Source: an uncultured Oscillibacter sp. | GTDB taxonomy: Bacteria > Bacillota > Clostridia > Oscillospirales > Oscillospiraceae | Assembly (NCBI RefSeq): GCF_900544955.1 | Contig: NZ_UQXD01000019.1 | Span: 1 to 42,266, forward strand | Length of the DNA stretch: 42,266 nt | Direction: 5' to 3' | Part shown: piece by piece, positions 31,789 to 39,394 of the stretch | How positions within the stretch are numbered: position 1 is the first letter of the stretch | How the letters are laid out: each line of letters begins with the position of its first letter | Made by a program: the position numbers and the translations under genes | The notes under the pieces: model-generated | What the model was told of the DNA's origin: nothing | Database searches by the model: none | Seen by the model: only the letters and a program-made list of their open reading frames with translations

Positions 31789-33549
31789 ATGAAACGGCTG
31801 CTTTCCATGGTGCTCTCCCTGTGGGTGCTCCTGGCCCTGGCGCTCCCCGCCGCCTCGGCGGCAGAGGCGTCCCCCGCGCCCCCGGCGTGGGTGGACAAGG
31901 AGGAATACCTGGTGCTCCCCGGAGACAGCGCCTACGAGGGCGCGGACTGGGAGCGGATTCTGCGGCTGCGGGAGGACGCGGCGGCGGGCCATGTGGAGCC
32001 GCAGAAGGGGGAGGCGCTGTACGCGGACTGGGATGCGGGGGAGGCCCTGGGGTGCTCGGCCGCCATGCGGTACGAGCTGGGGCTCATCGGCATGAAGTAT
32101 GCGGAAAACGCCCCCAGCCACCGGTGTGCCTCCAGGGCCCGGCGGTATTTCTCCCTGGCCCAGTCCTCCTATAAGCAGGGGGGCGGCGATGCCTCCGACC
32201 CCGCCTACTACCTGATGCAATTGTGGTATCTGCGGGCCCGGCTGCTGGAGTGCGCACCCACCACCAACCAGCGGTTCTCCGGAACCGCTCTGAACACCTT
32301 CCTTCAGAATTCCGGCTACACCATGGAGCAGTTCCTGGACTACCCCGCCCTGGCGGTGGTCTCCGACCAGGAGTGGGAGGAGATCTGGGCCGCGGTGGAG
32401 GCCTACGAAAACCGGGTGGAGGTCTGGGTGGACGGGCACGTGCTGACGGTGGACCGGACGGTGGCGGACGGCAAGGAGGTCTACCGGGACGCCGACCCGG
32501 AGATTGTAAACGGCACGATCATGGTCTCCCTCCGCTGGGTGGCGGAGCGGCTGGGGGCGGATGTTACCTGGGTGGCCGAGACCCAGGCGGCCCGCGTCTT
32601 CCGGGCCGGCGTGAACATGGATTTCCCCGTGGGCAAGACCACGGCCTACCGGGACGGCGTACCGGTGGAGCTGGGGGCGGCCACGTACACCTCCAAGGAC
32701 CGGACCATGGTGCCGGTGCTGCGCCTGGCGGAGCTGATGGGGCAGCGCGCCTCCTGGGACGAGACCACCCGCCGGGTGGAGATTTGGGAGGACAAGACCG
32801 CGGCGGAGGGCTCCAACCTGGAGGCCTGGGCCCTGGCCATGGGCGCCGTGCGCATGGTGATGATGCCGAACCAGGACCCGGCGATGTTCGGCGGCATGGG
32901 CCGGGCGGAGAAGGCACCCTATGAAAACGCGCCCACGGTCTACGGCAGCAGTCTGCGCGCCGCCAAGGAGTACGGCCGGGCCGCCCTGCTCAATGAGTGG
33001 GGCATCTCCGACCGGGCGGGGCTGATCGAGTTGATCACCCGCATGACGGACCATGGGCACAACGACGACTTCCTGGCGGACGTGGCCTGGATTGCGGGGA
33101 TGAAGAACAGCGAGTACCAGCAGATTCTCCGCAACGCCCAGGGCATGGACGTCTACATGTTCCCCTTTACCAAGCAGTTGGGGGAGAAGTGGGGGGAGAC
33201 GGGCATCCTGGCCTGGGACCTCTCCCGCATGAGCAACCTGGCCCAGTACGGCTATACCGCCGGCTTTCTGACCTACGAGGAGGCGCTGGCCATCCTGGAG
33301 CCTGCGGCGAAGCGCTGCCGGGAGACCTTCTCCTCCTGGGAGACGTTTTATGAGAATTACCTGGACGGCTACAACTGGTGGGCCCGCAACGACGTGTTGG
33401 GGAAGGACCCCTGGACGGTGACCCGGGGGACCTTCTGCAAGGAGCTGTTGGAGCGGCACCGGGAGGTTCTGGACGACGGCCTGTTCAAAAGCGCCGTCCG
33501 GGGCGTGGACGGCTACACGGCGGAGGCCTTGCTGGCCTCCGTCCAGTGA
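31789..33549 (+). CDS. Secreted protein with copper amine oxidase N-like domain and DUF1266
   Basis: A 586-residue exported protein. A signal peptide (about 1-24) is followed by an unrecognised helical region. Next comes a segment like the copper-amine-oxidase N-terminal stalk domain (about 220-345: VEVWVDGHVLTVDR, MVSLRWVAERLGADVTWV, RTMVPVLRLAELMG). The C-terminal DUF1266 domain (about 385-560) has NEWGISDRAGLIELITRM, ILAWDLSRMSNLAQYGYTAG and SSWETFYENYLDGYNWW. Both domains are common in Clostridia; DUF1266 has no known function. The ATG follows TAAGGAGG. It sits between the two topoisomerase subunit genes, which is unexpected for a secreted protein. Confidence 0.8.
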   Translation: MKRLLSMVLSLWVLLALALPAASAAEASPAPPAWVDKEEYLVLPGDSAYEGADWERILRLREDAAAGHVEPQKGEALYADWDAGEALGCSAAMRYELGLIGMKYAENAPSHRCASRARRYFSLAQSSYKQGGGDASDPAYYLMQLWYLRARLLECAPTTNQRFSGTALNTFLQNSGYTMEQFLDYPALAVVSDQEWEEIWAAVEAYENRVEVWVDGHVLTVDRTVADGKEVYRDADPEIVNGTIMVSLRWVAERLGADVTWVAETQAARVFRAGVNMDFPVGKTTAYRDGVPVELGAATYTSKDRTMVPVLRLAELMGQRASWDETTRRVEIWEDKTAAEGSNLEAWALAMGAVRMVMMPNQDPAMFGGMGRAEKAPYENAPTVYGSSLRAAKEYGRAALLNEWGISDRAGLIELITRMTDHGHNDDFLADVAWIAGMKNSEYQQILRNAQGMDVYMFPFTKQLGEKWGETGILAWDLSRMSNLAQYGYTAGFLTYEEALAILEPAAKRCRETFSSWETFYENYLDGYNWWARNDVLGKDPWTVTRGTFCKELLERHREVLDDGLFKSAVRGVDGYTAEALLASVQ

Positions 33550-33565
33550 GAGGAAGGGGGGCGTC

Positions 33566-33961
33566 ATGAGCCTGAACAAATTGCTGGTGGCCTGTTCGGT
33601 CTTCACGTCGGCTCTGGTTCCGCTCTCCACGTGGTTTCACTGGCGGCCGGGACGGGTGCTGGTCTTGCTGCACGGGGAGATGACGCTCCTCGCCGTCCTG
33701 TTTGCCGCCGCCTGTTGGCGCGGAGCCCCCGCGCCCGCCTGGGACCGCTGGGGGCTGCCCGCCGCCGCCCAGAGGCGCCTCTCCCGCCTGCTGGGGGCGC
33801 TGTTCCTGGCGAACGCCGCCGTCTGGCCGGTGGGGGCGCTTGTTGGGCGGGTGGTGGAATTCGATATGGATTTCCTGCTGCTGGCCCAGATCATCGGCCT
33901 TCCGGTGATCGCCCTGCTGGGGGGGCTCCCGTTCCTTTTCAGGGGAAAACAATTCAAGTAA
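33566..33961 (+). CDS. Small integral membrane protein
   Basis: A 131-residue protein with four hydrophobic helices (about 5-22, 31-48, 72-93, 103-125). No family is recognised. AGGAAGGGGGG precedes the ATG. It lies 16 bases after the DUF1266 gene and 13 bases before the topoisomerase A subunit, so it is part of the same transcription unit. Confidence 0.65.
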   Translation: MSLNKLLVACSVFTSALVPLSTWFHWRPGRVLVLLHGEMTLLAVLFAAACWRGAPAPAWDRWGLPAAAQRRLSRLLGALFLANAAVWPVGALVGRVVEFDMDFLLLAQIIGLPVIALLGGLPFLFRGKQFK

Positions 33962-33974
33962 GGATTTTGTGGAT

Positions 33975-36227
33975 ATGCCAAAGAAAAAGCAGCCCGAGAC
34001 GGGCAAGCCAAAAGTGAACAACCCCCATGTGATGGGCCTTCGGGCGGCGGTGGTGGAACAGCCCATCACCGACACCCTGGAGACCAATTACATGCCCTAC
34101 GCCATGAGCGTCATCGTCTCCCGGGCCATCCCGGAGATCGACGGCTTCAAGCCCTCCCACCGCAAGCTCCTGTACACCATGTACAAAATGGGGCTTTTGA
34201 CGGGGACGCGGACCAAGTCCGCCAACATCGTGGGCCAGACCATGCGCCTCAACCCCCACGGCGACGCCGCCATTTACGACACCATGGTGCGCCTCTCCCG
34301 GGGCTACGGCGCGCTGCTGACCCCCTTTGTGGACTCCAAGGGCAACTTCGGCAAGGCCTATTCTCGGGACATGGCCTGGGCCGCCCCCCGGTACACCGAG
34401 GCCAAGCTGACGGCCATCTGCGCGGAGCTGTTCCGGGACATCGATAACGACACCGTGGACTTCGTGGACAACTACGACAACACCATGAAGGAGCCGGCCC
34501 TGCTGCCCACCACCTTCCCCAACATCCTGGTCTCCGCCAACAGCGGCATCGCCGTGGGCATGGCCTCCCAGTTCTGCGGCTTCAACCTCAAGGAGGTCTG
34601 CGACACCACGGCGGCCTATCTGAAAAATCCAAACTGCGACCTGAGCGAGACGCTGCGGGGGCCGGACTTTCCAACCGGCGGCGAGCTGATCTGCGACGAC
34701 ACCGCCCTCCGGGAGATCTACAACACCGGCCGGGGCAGCGTCCGGGTGCGGGCCAAGTACCGGTATGTGAAGGCGGAGAACCTGATTGAGGTCTACGAGA
34801 TTCCCTACTCCACCACCGTGGAGGCCATTTTGGACAAGGTGGCGGAGCTCATCAAGGCGGGAAAGGCCAAGGAGATCGCGGACATGCGGGACGAGACGGA
34901 TCTCTCGGGCCTGAAACTGGCCATCGACCTCAAGCGGGGCACGGACCCGGACAAGCTGATGGCCAAGCTCTACCGCCAGACTCCCCTGGAGGACGCCTTC
35001 TCCTGCAACTTCAACGTGCTGATCGCCGGCATGCCCCGGGTGCTGGGGGTGCGGCAGATTCTGGAGGAGTGGACCGCCTGGCGCACGGACTCCGTGCGCC
35101 GCCGGGTGTACTTCGTGCTGAACAAGCGCAAGGACAAGCTCCACCTGCTCAAGGGCCTCAAGCGCATCCTGCTGGACATCGACAAGGCCATCCGCATCAT
35201 CCGGGAGACGGAGGAGGAGGCCGAGGTCATCCCCAACCTGATGATCGGCTTCGGCATCGACCAGGTCCAGGCGGAATTTGTGGCGGAGATCCGGCTGCGC
35301 AACATCAACAAGGAGTATATTCTCAAGCGGGTCCGGGAGACCGACGACCTGGAGCAGGAGATCGAGGACCTGGAGGACATCCTGAACGACCCCCGCCGGG
35401 TAAAGCAGATCATCGTGGACGAGCTGGGCGAGGTGGCGAAGAAGTACGGCGAGCCCCGCCGCACCGCCATCGTCTACGGCCACGAGCTGCCGCCCTACGA
35501 GGAGGAGACGGCGGTGGAGGAGTACCCCGTCCACGTCTTCCTCTCCCGGGACGGCTATTTCAAAAAGATCACCCCCCTCAGCCTCCGCATGAGCGGGGAG
35601 CAGAAGCTCAAGGAGGGGGACGCCCTCCGCCAGACCTTCGAGACCACCAGCAACGCCGAGATCATGTTCTTCACCGACCGCTGCCAGGTGTACAAGACCC
35701 GGCTGGGGGAGTTTGAGGACACCAAGGCCAGCCTCCTGGGGGACTACCTGCCGGTGAAGTTGGGGATGGACGCCGGGGAGAACGTGCTCTACGCCGTCCT
35801 GCCCGGGGACTACACCGGGGCGCTGCTGTTCTTCTTTGAAAACGGCAAGGCCGCCCGGGTGGACATCGCCGCCTACAAGACCACCTCCAACCGCCGCAAG
35901 CTCACCGGCGCCTATTCCGACAAGGCGCCCCTGTGCTGCATCCGCCGCATCGACGGGGACTGCGAGCTGGCGGTATATTCCACGGAGCCCCGGTGCCTGA
36001 TCTTCCACACGGCGCTGCTCTCGCCCAAGACCACCCGCACCACCCAGGGCGTGGCGGTGATGAACCTGAAGCCCAAGTACCGCCTGGAGGCGGTGAAGCC
36101 CCTGGAGGAGACGGCCATCACCGGCCAGAGCCGCTACCGGGTCCGGGCGGTGCCCGCCGCCGGCGCGCTGCTGCGGCAGGAGGACTCCGAGGAGCGGCAG
36201 CTGGGGCTGCTGGACGGTGCGGAATGA
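33975..36227 (+). CDS. Type II topoisomerase subunit A (ParC/GyrA-like)
   Basis: The 750-residue DNA-cleaving subunit. The breakage-reunion domain begins NYMPYAMSVIVSRAIPEIDG and carries the active-site tyrosine Y140 in AAPRYTEAKL. Supporting segments are RLNPHGDAAIYDTMVRLSRG and PDFPTGGEL. A coiled-coil arm (about 360-500) and a C-terminal beta-propeller-like domain follow. No GyrA box is seen, which fits topo IV (decatenation) more than gyrase. A GTG two codons upstream (33969) is an alternative start. The gene pairs with the B subunit at 29712 and overlaps the YitT gene by 4 bases. Confidence 0.88.
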   Translation: MPKKKQPETGKPKVNNPHVMGLRAAVVEQPITDTLETNYMPYAMSVIVSRAIPEIDGFKPSHRKLLYTMYKMGLLTGTRTKSANIVGQTMRLNPHGDAAIYDTMVRLSRGYGALLTPFVDSKGNFGKAYSRDMAWAAPRYTEAKLTAICAELFRDIDNDTVDFVDNYDNTMKEPALLPTTFPNILVSANSGIAVGMASQFCGFNLKEVCDTTAAYLKNPNCDLSETLRGPDFPTGGELICDDTALREIYNTGRGSVRVRAKYRYVKAENLIEVYEIPYSTTVEAILDKVAELIKAGKAKEIADMRDETDLSGLKLAIDLKRGTDPDKLMAKLYRQTPLEDAFSCNFNVLIAGMPRVLGVRQILEEWTAWRTDSVRRRVYFVLNKRKDKLHLLKGLKRILLDIDKAIRIIRETEEEAEVIPNLMIGFGIDQVQAEFVAEIRLRNINKEYILKRVRETDDLEQEIEDLEDILNDPRRVKQIIVDELGEVAKKYGEPRRTAIVYGHELPPYEEETAVEEYPVHVFLSRDGYFKKITPLSLRMSGEQKLKEGDALRQTFETTSNAEIMFFTDRCQVYKTRLGEFEDTKASLLGDYLPVKLGMDAGENVLYAVLPGDYTGALLFFFENGKAARVDIAAYKTTSNRRKLTGAYSDKAPLCCIRRIDGDCELAVYSTEPRCLIFHTALLSPKTTRTTQGVAVMNLKPKYRLEAVKPLEETAITGQSRYRVRAVPAAGALLRQEDSEERQLGLLDGAE

Positions 36228-37081
36228 GGGCGCGGCTGAAGAGCTATGGGATCATCACCCTGGGGTCGGTGCTCTTCGCCCTGGGGTTCGACTGGTTCTT
36301 CGTCCCCAACCTGGTGGCCATGGGCGGCGTCACCGGCCTTGCCCAGGTGCTCAACGCCCTGGCGCCGGTGCTGCCGGTGGGCACGCTGACGATGCTGCTG
36401 AACATCCCGCTGTTTCTGGCGGGCTGGCGGTTCATCGGCTTCCACCTGCTGGCCTCCTCCCTCTTTTCCATGGCGGTGAGCGCCCTGGCCATCGACGGCA
36501 TCGCCGCCGTCCACGCCTTCGCCCCGCTGGACCCCATGCTGGCCGCCCTGTGCGGCGGGGCGCTGCTGGGGGTGGGCTTCGGCCTGGTGTTCTCCCAGGG
36601 GGCCACCACCGGCGGCACGGATATCGTGGTCCGGCTGCTGAAGCTGAAATTTCCCTGGCTGCCCCTGGGCAAGCTGATGCTGGTGCCGGACGGCGTGGTG
36701 CTGGTGCTGGTGGCCCTGGCCTTCGGCCGGGTGGAGGCGGCGCTGTACGGCGCCGTGGCGCTGTTCGTCACCGCCCGGGTGATGGACGCCGTCCTCTACG
36801 GGATGGACACCTCCAAGGTGGCCTACATCATCTCCGACCGCTGGCGGGACATGGCCGGCGTGCTGCTGGAGGAGCAGGGGCGGGGCGTCACCCTTCTCCA
36901 CGGGGAGGGGGCCTATACCCACCGGGAAAAGCAGGTTTTGATGGTGGCTTTCCGGCAGAGGGACATCGTACAGCTCAAGCGCACCGTCCGGGAGCTGGAC
37001 CCGGCGGCGTTCCTCATTGTCTGCGACGCCCACGAGGTGCTGGGCGAGGGATTTGGAGATTATCAGAAGGAGGATCTTTGA
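36224..37081 (+). CDS. YitT family membrane protein (DUF161/DUF2179)
   Basis: A 285-residue protein with an N-terminal polytopic part of about six helices (including SYGIITLGSVLFALGFDWFF, NLVAMGGVTGLAQ and FSQGATTGGTDIVVRLL) and a C-terminal soluble DUF2179 domain with EQGRGVTLLHGEGAYTHREK and QVLMVAFRQRDIVQLKRTV. This is the YitT layout found in many Firmicutes in several copies; the transport substrate is not established. It begins in an ATGA overlap with the topoisomerase A gene. Confidence 0.9.
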   Translation: MRARLKSYGIITLGSVLFALGFDWFFVPNLVAMGGVTGLAQVLNALAPVLPVGTLTMLLNIPLFLAGWRFIGFHLLASSLFSMAVSALAIDGIAAVHAFAPLDPMLAALCGGALLGVGFGLVFSQGATTGGTDIVVRLLKLKFPWLPLGKLMLVPDGVVLVLVALAFGRVEAALYGAVALFVTARVMDAVLYGMDTSKVAYIISDRWRDMAGVLLEEQGRGVTLLHGEGAYTHREKQVLMVAFRQRDIVQLKRTVRELDPAAFLIVCDAHEVLGEGFGDYQKEDL

Positions 37082-37082
37082 C

Positions 37083-37673
37083 ATGGCGTTTGAAACGGTA
37101 AAAAAGTATCTGGAGGCCCGGGGCTTTGCGGTGAAGACCTTTGAGACCGGGGCCCAGGCCGCCGCCTATCTGGACGGCGCTCTGGACGGCACCACCATCG
37201 GCATCGGCGGCAGCGTGACGGTGCAGCAGCTGGGGCTGTATGACGCGCTGGCCGCCCACAACACGGTGTTCTGGCACTGGCAGAACGGGCCGGGGGAGCT
37301 GCCAAAGGCCATGGGGGCCCAGGTGTACCTCACCTCCGCCAACGGCTTGGCGGAGACCGGGGAGATCATCAACATCGACGGCAACGGCAACCGGACGGCC
37401 TCCATGCTGTACGGCCATAAGAAGGTGGTGTTCCTCATCGGGCGGAACAAGCTGGCCCCCACCTATGAGGAGGCCCTGTGGCGGGCCCGGAACATCGCTG
37501 CGCCGAAAAACGCCCAGCGCCTGAACCGGAAGACGCCCTGCGCCATCAATGGCGACCGCTGCTACGACTGCAAGAGCCCGGACCGCATCTGCCGGGGATT
37601 GGCGGTGCTGTGGGAGGCCATCTCCGGCGTGGAGATGGAGGTGCTGCTGATCGACGAGGACCTGGGGTACTGA
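37083..37673 (+). CDS. LUD-domain (LutC/DUF162-like) protein
   Basis: A 196-residue protein with the LUD fold: TTIGIGGSVTVQQLGL near residue 38, then VYLTSANGLAETGEIINIDG and a glycine-containing end HKKVVFLIGRNKLAP. A cysteine set near 155-175 (CAINGDRCYDCKSPDRICR) may bind a metal or Fe-S cluster. LUD proteins in Lut complexes oxidise lactate with LutA and LutB, but no partners lie here; stand-alone copies like this one are common in Clostridia and of unknown role. It follows YitT by one base. Confidence 0.82.
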   Translation: MAFETVKKYLEARGFAVKTFETGAQAAAYLDGALDGTTIGIGGSVTVQQLGLYDALAAHNTVFWHWQNGPGELPKAMGAQVYLTSANGLAETGEIINIDGNGNRTASMLYGHKKVVFLIGRNKLAPTYEEALWRARNIAAPKNAQRLNRKTPCAINGDRCYDCKSPDRICRGLAVLWEAISGVEMEVLLIDEDLGY

Positions 37674-37693
37674 GCATGGAGAGGAGGCGGCCC

Positions 37694-38461
37694 ATGAAGC
37701 TGCGCCGGGCGCCGCTGCTGCTGGCGCTGTGCCTGCTGACGGGCTGCACGCCGCTGCTGGAGCGGACGTACAGCACCGTGGAGCCCCACAGCAGCAAATT
37801 CTGGGAGAGCGAGGCCGCCGGGACCCTCCGGGCGGAGAACCTCCAGGATATCGTCAACGACTTGCTGCTGCTCATCAGCCAGCGCACGGAAACCGCCACC
37901 CTGCGGCTCTACAACTTCAAGGACGACATGACCGTGGCGGAGACGCTGGACCAGGCCACCACGGAGATTTTGCAGGAGACGCCCATGGGCGCCTATGCCG
38001 TGGAGTACATCACCTCCGCCAGCCAGACCCAGCGCAGCTACTATGAGATCGCGGTGCAAATCAGCTACCGCCGGACGGCGGAGCAGATTCAGGCGGTGGT
38101 GAACGCCACCAGCACGGAGGCGCTGTACAGCCTGCTGGAGGCCGCGCTGGACGAGGAGAAGGCGGAGTTGGCGGTGCGCATCGGCTACTGGGACCAGGAC
38201 GGCGCGGAGCGGGTGAGCGCAATGGTGGAGCGTATCCGGGAGGAGCGGGGACTGGCGGAGACCCCAGCCTGGGTGGTGAATTACTATCCCGCCGACGGGG
38301 CAGTGGGTCTGATCGAGTTCCTGCTGGAGCCGGGGGAGGACGCGGTGGCGGCGCTCTCCCCGGCGGCGGAGGGGGAGACCCCGCTGCCAGAGGGGGTGCC
38401 GGAGGGGGAGACCCCGCCGCCGGAGGAGATGCCGGAACCGCCCGATGGGTCTGCCGCGTAA
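37694..38461 (+). CDS. Lipoprotein of unknown function
   Basis: A 255-residue lipoprotein: a basic N-terminus, a hydrophobic core and the lipobox LTGC at about residues 16-19. The mature part is mixed alpha/beta, acidic at the end, with a proline/glutamate-rich tail (about 225-255). No family is recognised. The ATG at 37694 is preferred because GAGGAGG lies six bases before it; another at 37676 has no such site. It is the last gene of this run; the tRNA promoter starts 28 bases after its stop. Confidence 0.7.
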   Translation: MKLRRAPLLLALCLLTGCTPLLERTYSTVEPHSSKFWESEAAGTLRAENLQDIVNDLLLLISQRTETATLRLYNFKDDMTVAETLDQATTEILQETPMGAYAVEYITSASQTQRSYYEIAVQISYRRTAEQIQAVVNATSTEALYSLLEAALDEEKAELAVRIGYWDQDGAERVSAMVERIREERGLAETPAWVVNYYPADGAVGLIEFLLEPGEDAVAALSPAAEGETPLPEGVPEGETPPPEEMPEPPDGSAA

Positions 38462-38488
38462 AAAGACGGAAAAAACCGCGAAAAAATC

Positions 38489-38517
38489 TTGACAAGGAGA
38501 AAAACCTCTGGTAGAAT
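38489..38517 (+). promoter_or_regulatory. Promoter of tRNA-Gly
   Basis: Consensus TTGACA (38489-38494), 17 bases, TAGAAT (38512-38517), about 12 bases before the tRNA. Confidence 0.85.
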
Positions 38518-38529
38518 ACTCCTTGTTCC

Positions 38530-38605
38530 GCGGGCATAGCTCATCTGGTAGAGCGCCACCTTGCCAAGGTGGAGGTAGCGAGTTCGAGCCTCGTTGCCCG
38601 CTCCA
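38530..38605 (+). tRNA. tRNA-Gly (GCC), CCA encoded
   Basis: The acceptor arm GCGGGCA/TGCCCGC, D arm, anticodon stem CCACC/GGTGG with loop TTGCCAA (anticodon GCC at 38563-38565), and T arm with GTTCGAGCC fold as a normal tRNA. The CCA is encoded (38603-38605). It reads GGC and GGU glycine codons. Confidence 0.97.
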
Positions 38606-38611
38606 GCTGAA

Positions 38612-38644
38612 ACAGGACATCCGATTTGGATGTCTTGTTTTTTT
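38612..38644 (+). terminator. Terminator after tRNA-Gly
   Basis: An 11-bp stem (38612-38622 with 38628-38638, one G-T pair), loop GATTT, T7. Confidence 0.8.
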
Positions 38645-38653
38645 GGTAAGCGG

Positions 38654-38673
38654 CGAACTCGCTACCTCCACCT
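38654..38673 (-). repeat. 20-base inverted copy of a tRNA-Gly segment
   Basis: CGAACTCGCTACCTCCACCT is the exact reverse complement of tRNA positions 38567-38586 (3' side of the anticodon stem, variable loop, 5' side of the T arm). If transcribed from the plus strand it would be a perfect antisense to the tRNA. Confidence 0.85.
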
Positions 38674-38748
38674 AACGCGCGAAGCGCATTTAAAATCAGA
38701 GGTCCGGCAGGGTTCCTGCAAATGGCCGAAGTCCGTTTGCGGGATGCC

Positions 38749-38783
38749 GGTAGTGAGTTCGAGCCTCGTTGCCCGCTCCAGCT
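38749..38783 (+). repeat. 35-base direct copy of the tRNA-Gly 3' end
   Basis: It repeats 38574-38608 with one change (C to T): the T arm, acceptor 3' strand and CCA, plus three bases beyond. No 5' half of a tRNA accompanies it. Such a copy is what a tRNA attachment site leaves behind, but recombination between tRNA genes would give the same thing. Confidence 0.85.
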
Positions 38784-38790
38784 CAGAAAA

Positions 38791-38828
38791 AGTCCTAAGG
38801 CGATGAAAAAAGCCTTAGGGCTTTTTTT
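38791..38828 (+). terminator. Terminator after the tRNA fragment
   Basis: An 11-bp stem (38791-38801 with 38812-38822, one G-T pair) followed by T7. It terminates nothing recognisable now, which supports the idea that a whole tRNA once stood before it. Confidence 0.8.
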
Positions 38829-38952
38829 ATGCGCTGGACGGACGTTTTCTTCGCTTTCCCTCCGGACCCGCTGCGTTGGGCTCCGGATGGAGTACGGGGA
38901 GTGTGCGGGGAAAGCGCGGGGCTGGGAATATCTTCTTTGTGCAAAATCACGG

Positions 38953-38981
38953 TTGACATCGGCGGTTGGGGTGCGTATAAT
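38953..38981 (+). promoter_or_regulatory. Promoter of the T-box/ABC transporter unit
   Basis: Full consensus: TTGACA (38953-38958), 17 bases, TATAAT (38976-38981). Confidence 0.9.
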
Positions 38982-39005
38982 GCAAAGCAATCAAACAGCA
39001 AACCG

Positions 39006-39260
39006 ATGAGCAAGAGGAGTACCCGGTTAGGTCACCTTTCAGAGAGCCGTGGGTGGTGGGATCACGGCAGAGAACTTTCCGGCGAATGGACTTGCGAGGG
39101 CAGAGCGAACGGCCGTTTGGCCCAGTAGCGGCTGACGGGAACCGCACCCGTTACCATGGCGGCGCGTATGGATGTACGTGGAACGAGCGGGCGCTTTGCG
39201 CCAACTTGGGTGGTACCGCAGGATGGAAGTCTTGTCCCAATGATGGGGCAGGGCTTTTTT
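39006..39260 (+). promoter_or_regulatory. T-box riboswitch, tryptophan (UGG) specifier
   Basis: Stem I shows GAGGAGTA on the 5' side, the distal loop AGAGAGCCG with GGTGGGATCACGG, and the specifier loop GCGAATGGACTT, with the specifier codon TGG at 39087-39089. The T-box TGGGTGGTACCGCA lies at 39207-39220, with its UGGN bulge at 39211-39214. A terminator (39228-39238 with 39245-39255, T6) follows. Uncharged tRNA-Trp should bind the specifier and bulge and favour antitermination, switching on the transporter when tryptophan is short. The length, about 255 bases, is normal for the class. Confidence 0.92.
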
Positions 39261-39286
39261 ATTTTACCCTATTGGAGGTTGGAACC

Positions 39287-39343
39287 ATGCAGCTGAAGAC
39301 GAGACGATGGCGGGGGTGCACCGCAAGTTTCCCCGGCGCTTGA
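39287..39343 (+). CDS. Short upstream ORF (leader peptide candidate, 18 codons)
   Basis: MQLKTRRWRGCTASFPGA, preceded by a strong TTGGAGG. It has one tryptophan codon. The coding segment overlaps a second T-box-like sequence (see findings), so either the RNA or the peptide could matter. It lies between the T-box terminator and the substrate-binding gene and would be translated only when the T-box allows readthrough. Confidence 0.4.
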   Translation: MQLKTRRWRGCTASFPGA

Positions 39344-39394
39344 CCGCCGTCCCAATCATCATTTGAATTTGAAAAGAGAAATGGAGATACAACC

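Noticed and set aside
33954..36008. Long minus-strand open frame opposite the topoisomerase A gene (likewise 29751-31898 and 1248-2684)
   Set aside because: The same antisense shadow effect; no ribosome-binding sites, and the plus-strand genes are clear.
38530..38783. Calling a mobile element from the tRNA 3'-end repeat
   Set aside because: The 35-base direct repeat looks like an attachment core, but only about 140 bases lie between the copies and no integrase or other mobile gene is near. It is left as a repeat.
38541..38990. Minus-strand open frame overlapping tRNA-Gly and its fragments
   Set aside because: It is made of tRNA sequence read backwards; such frames are a frequent annotation error.
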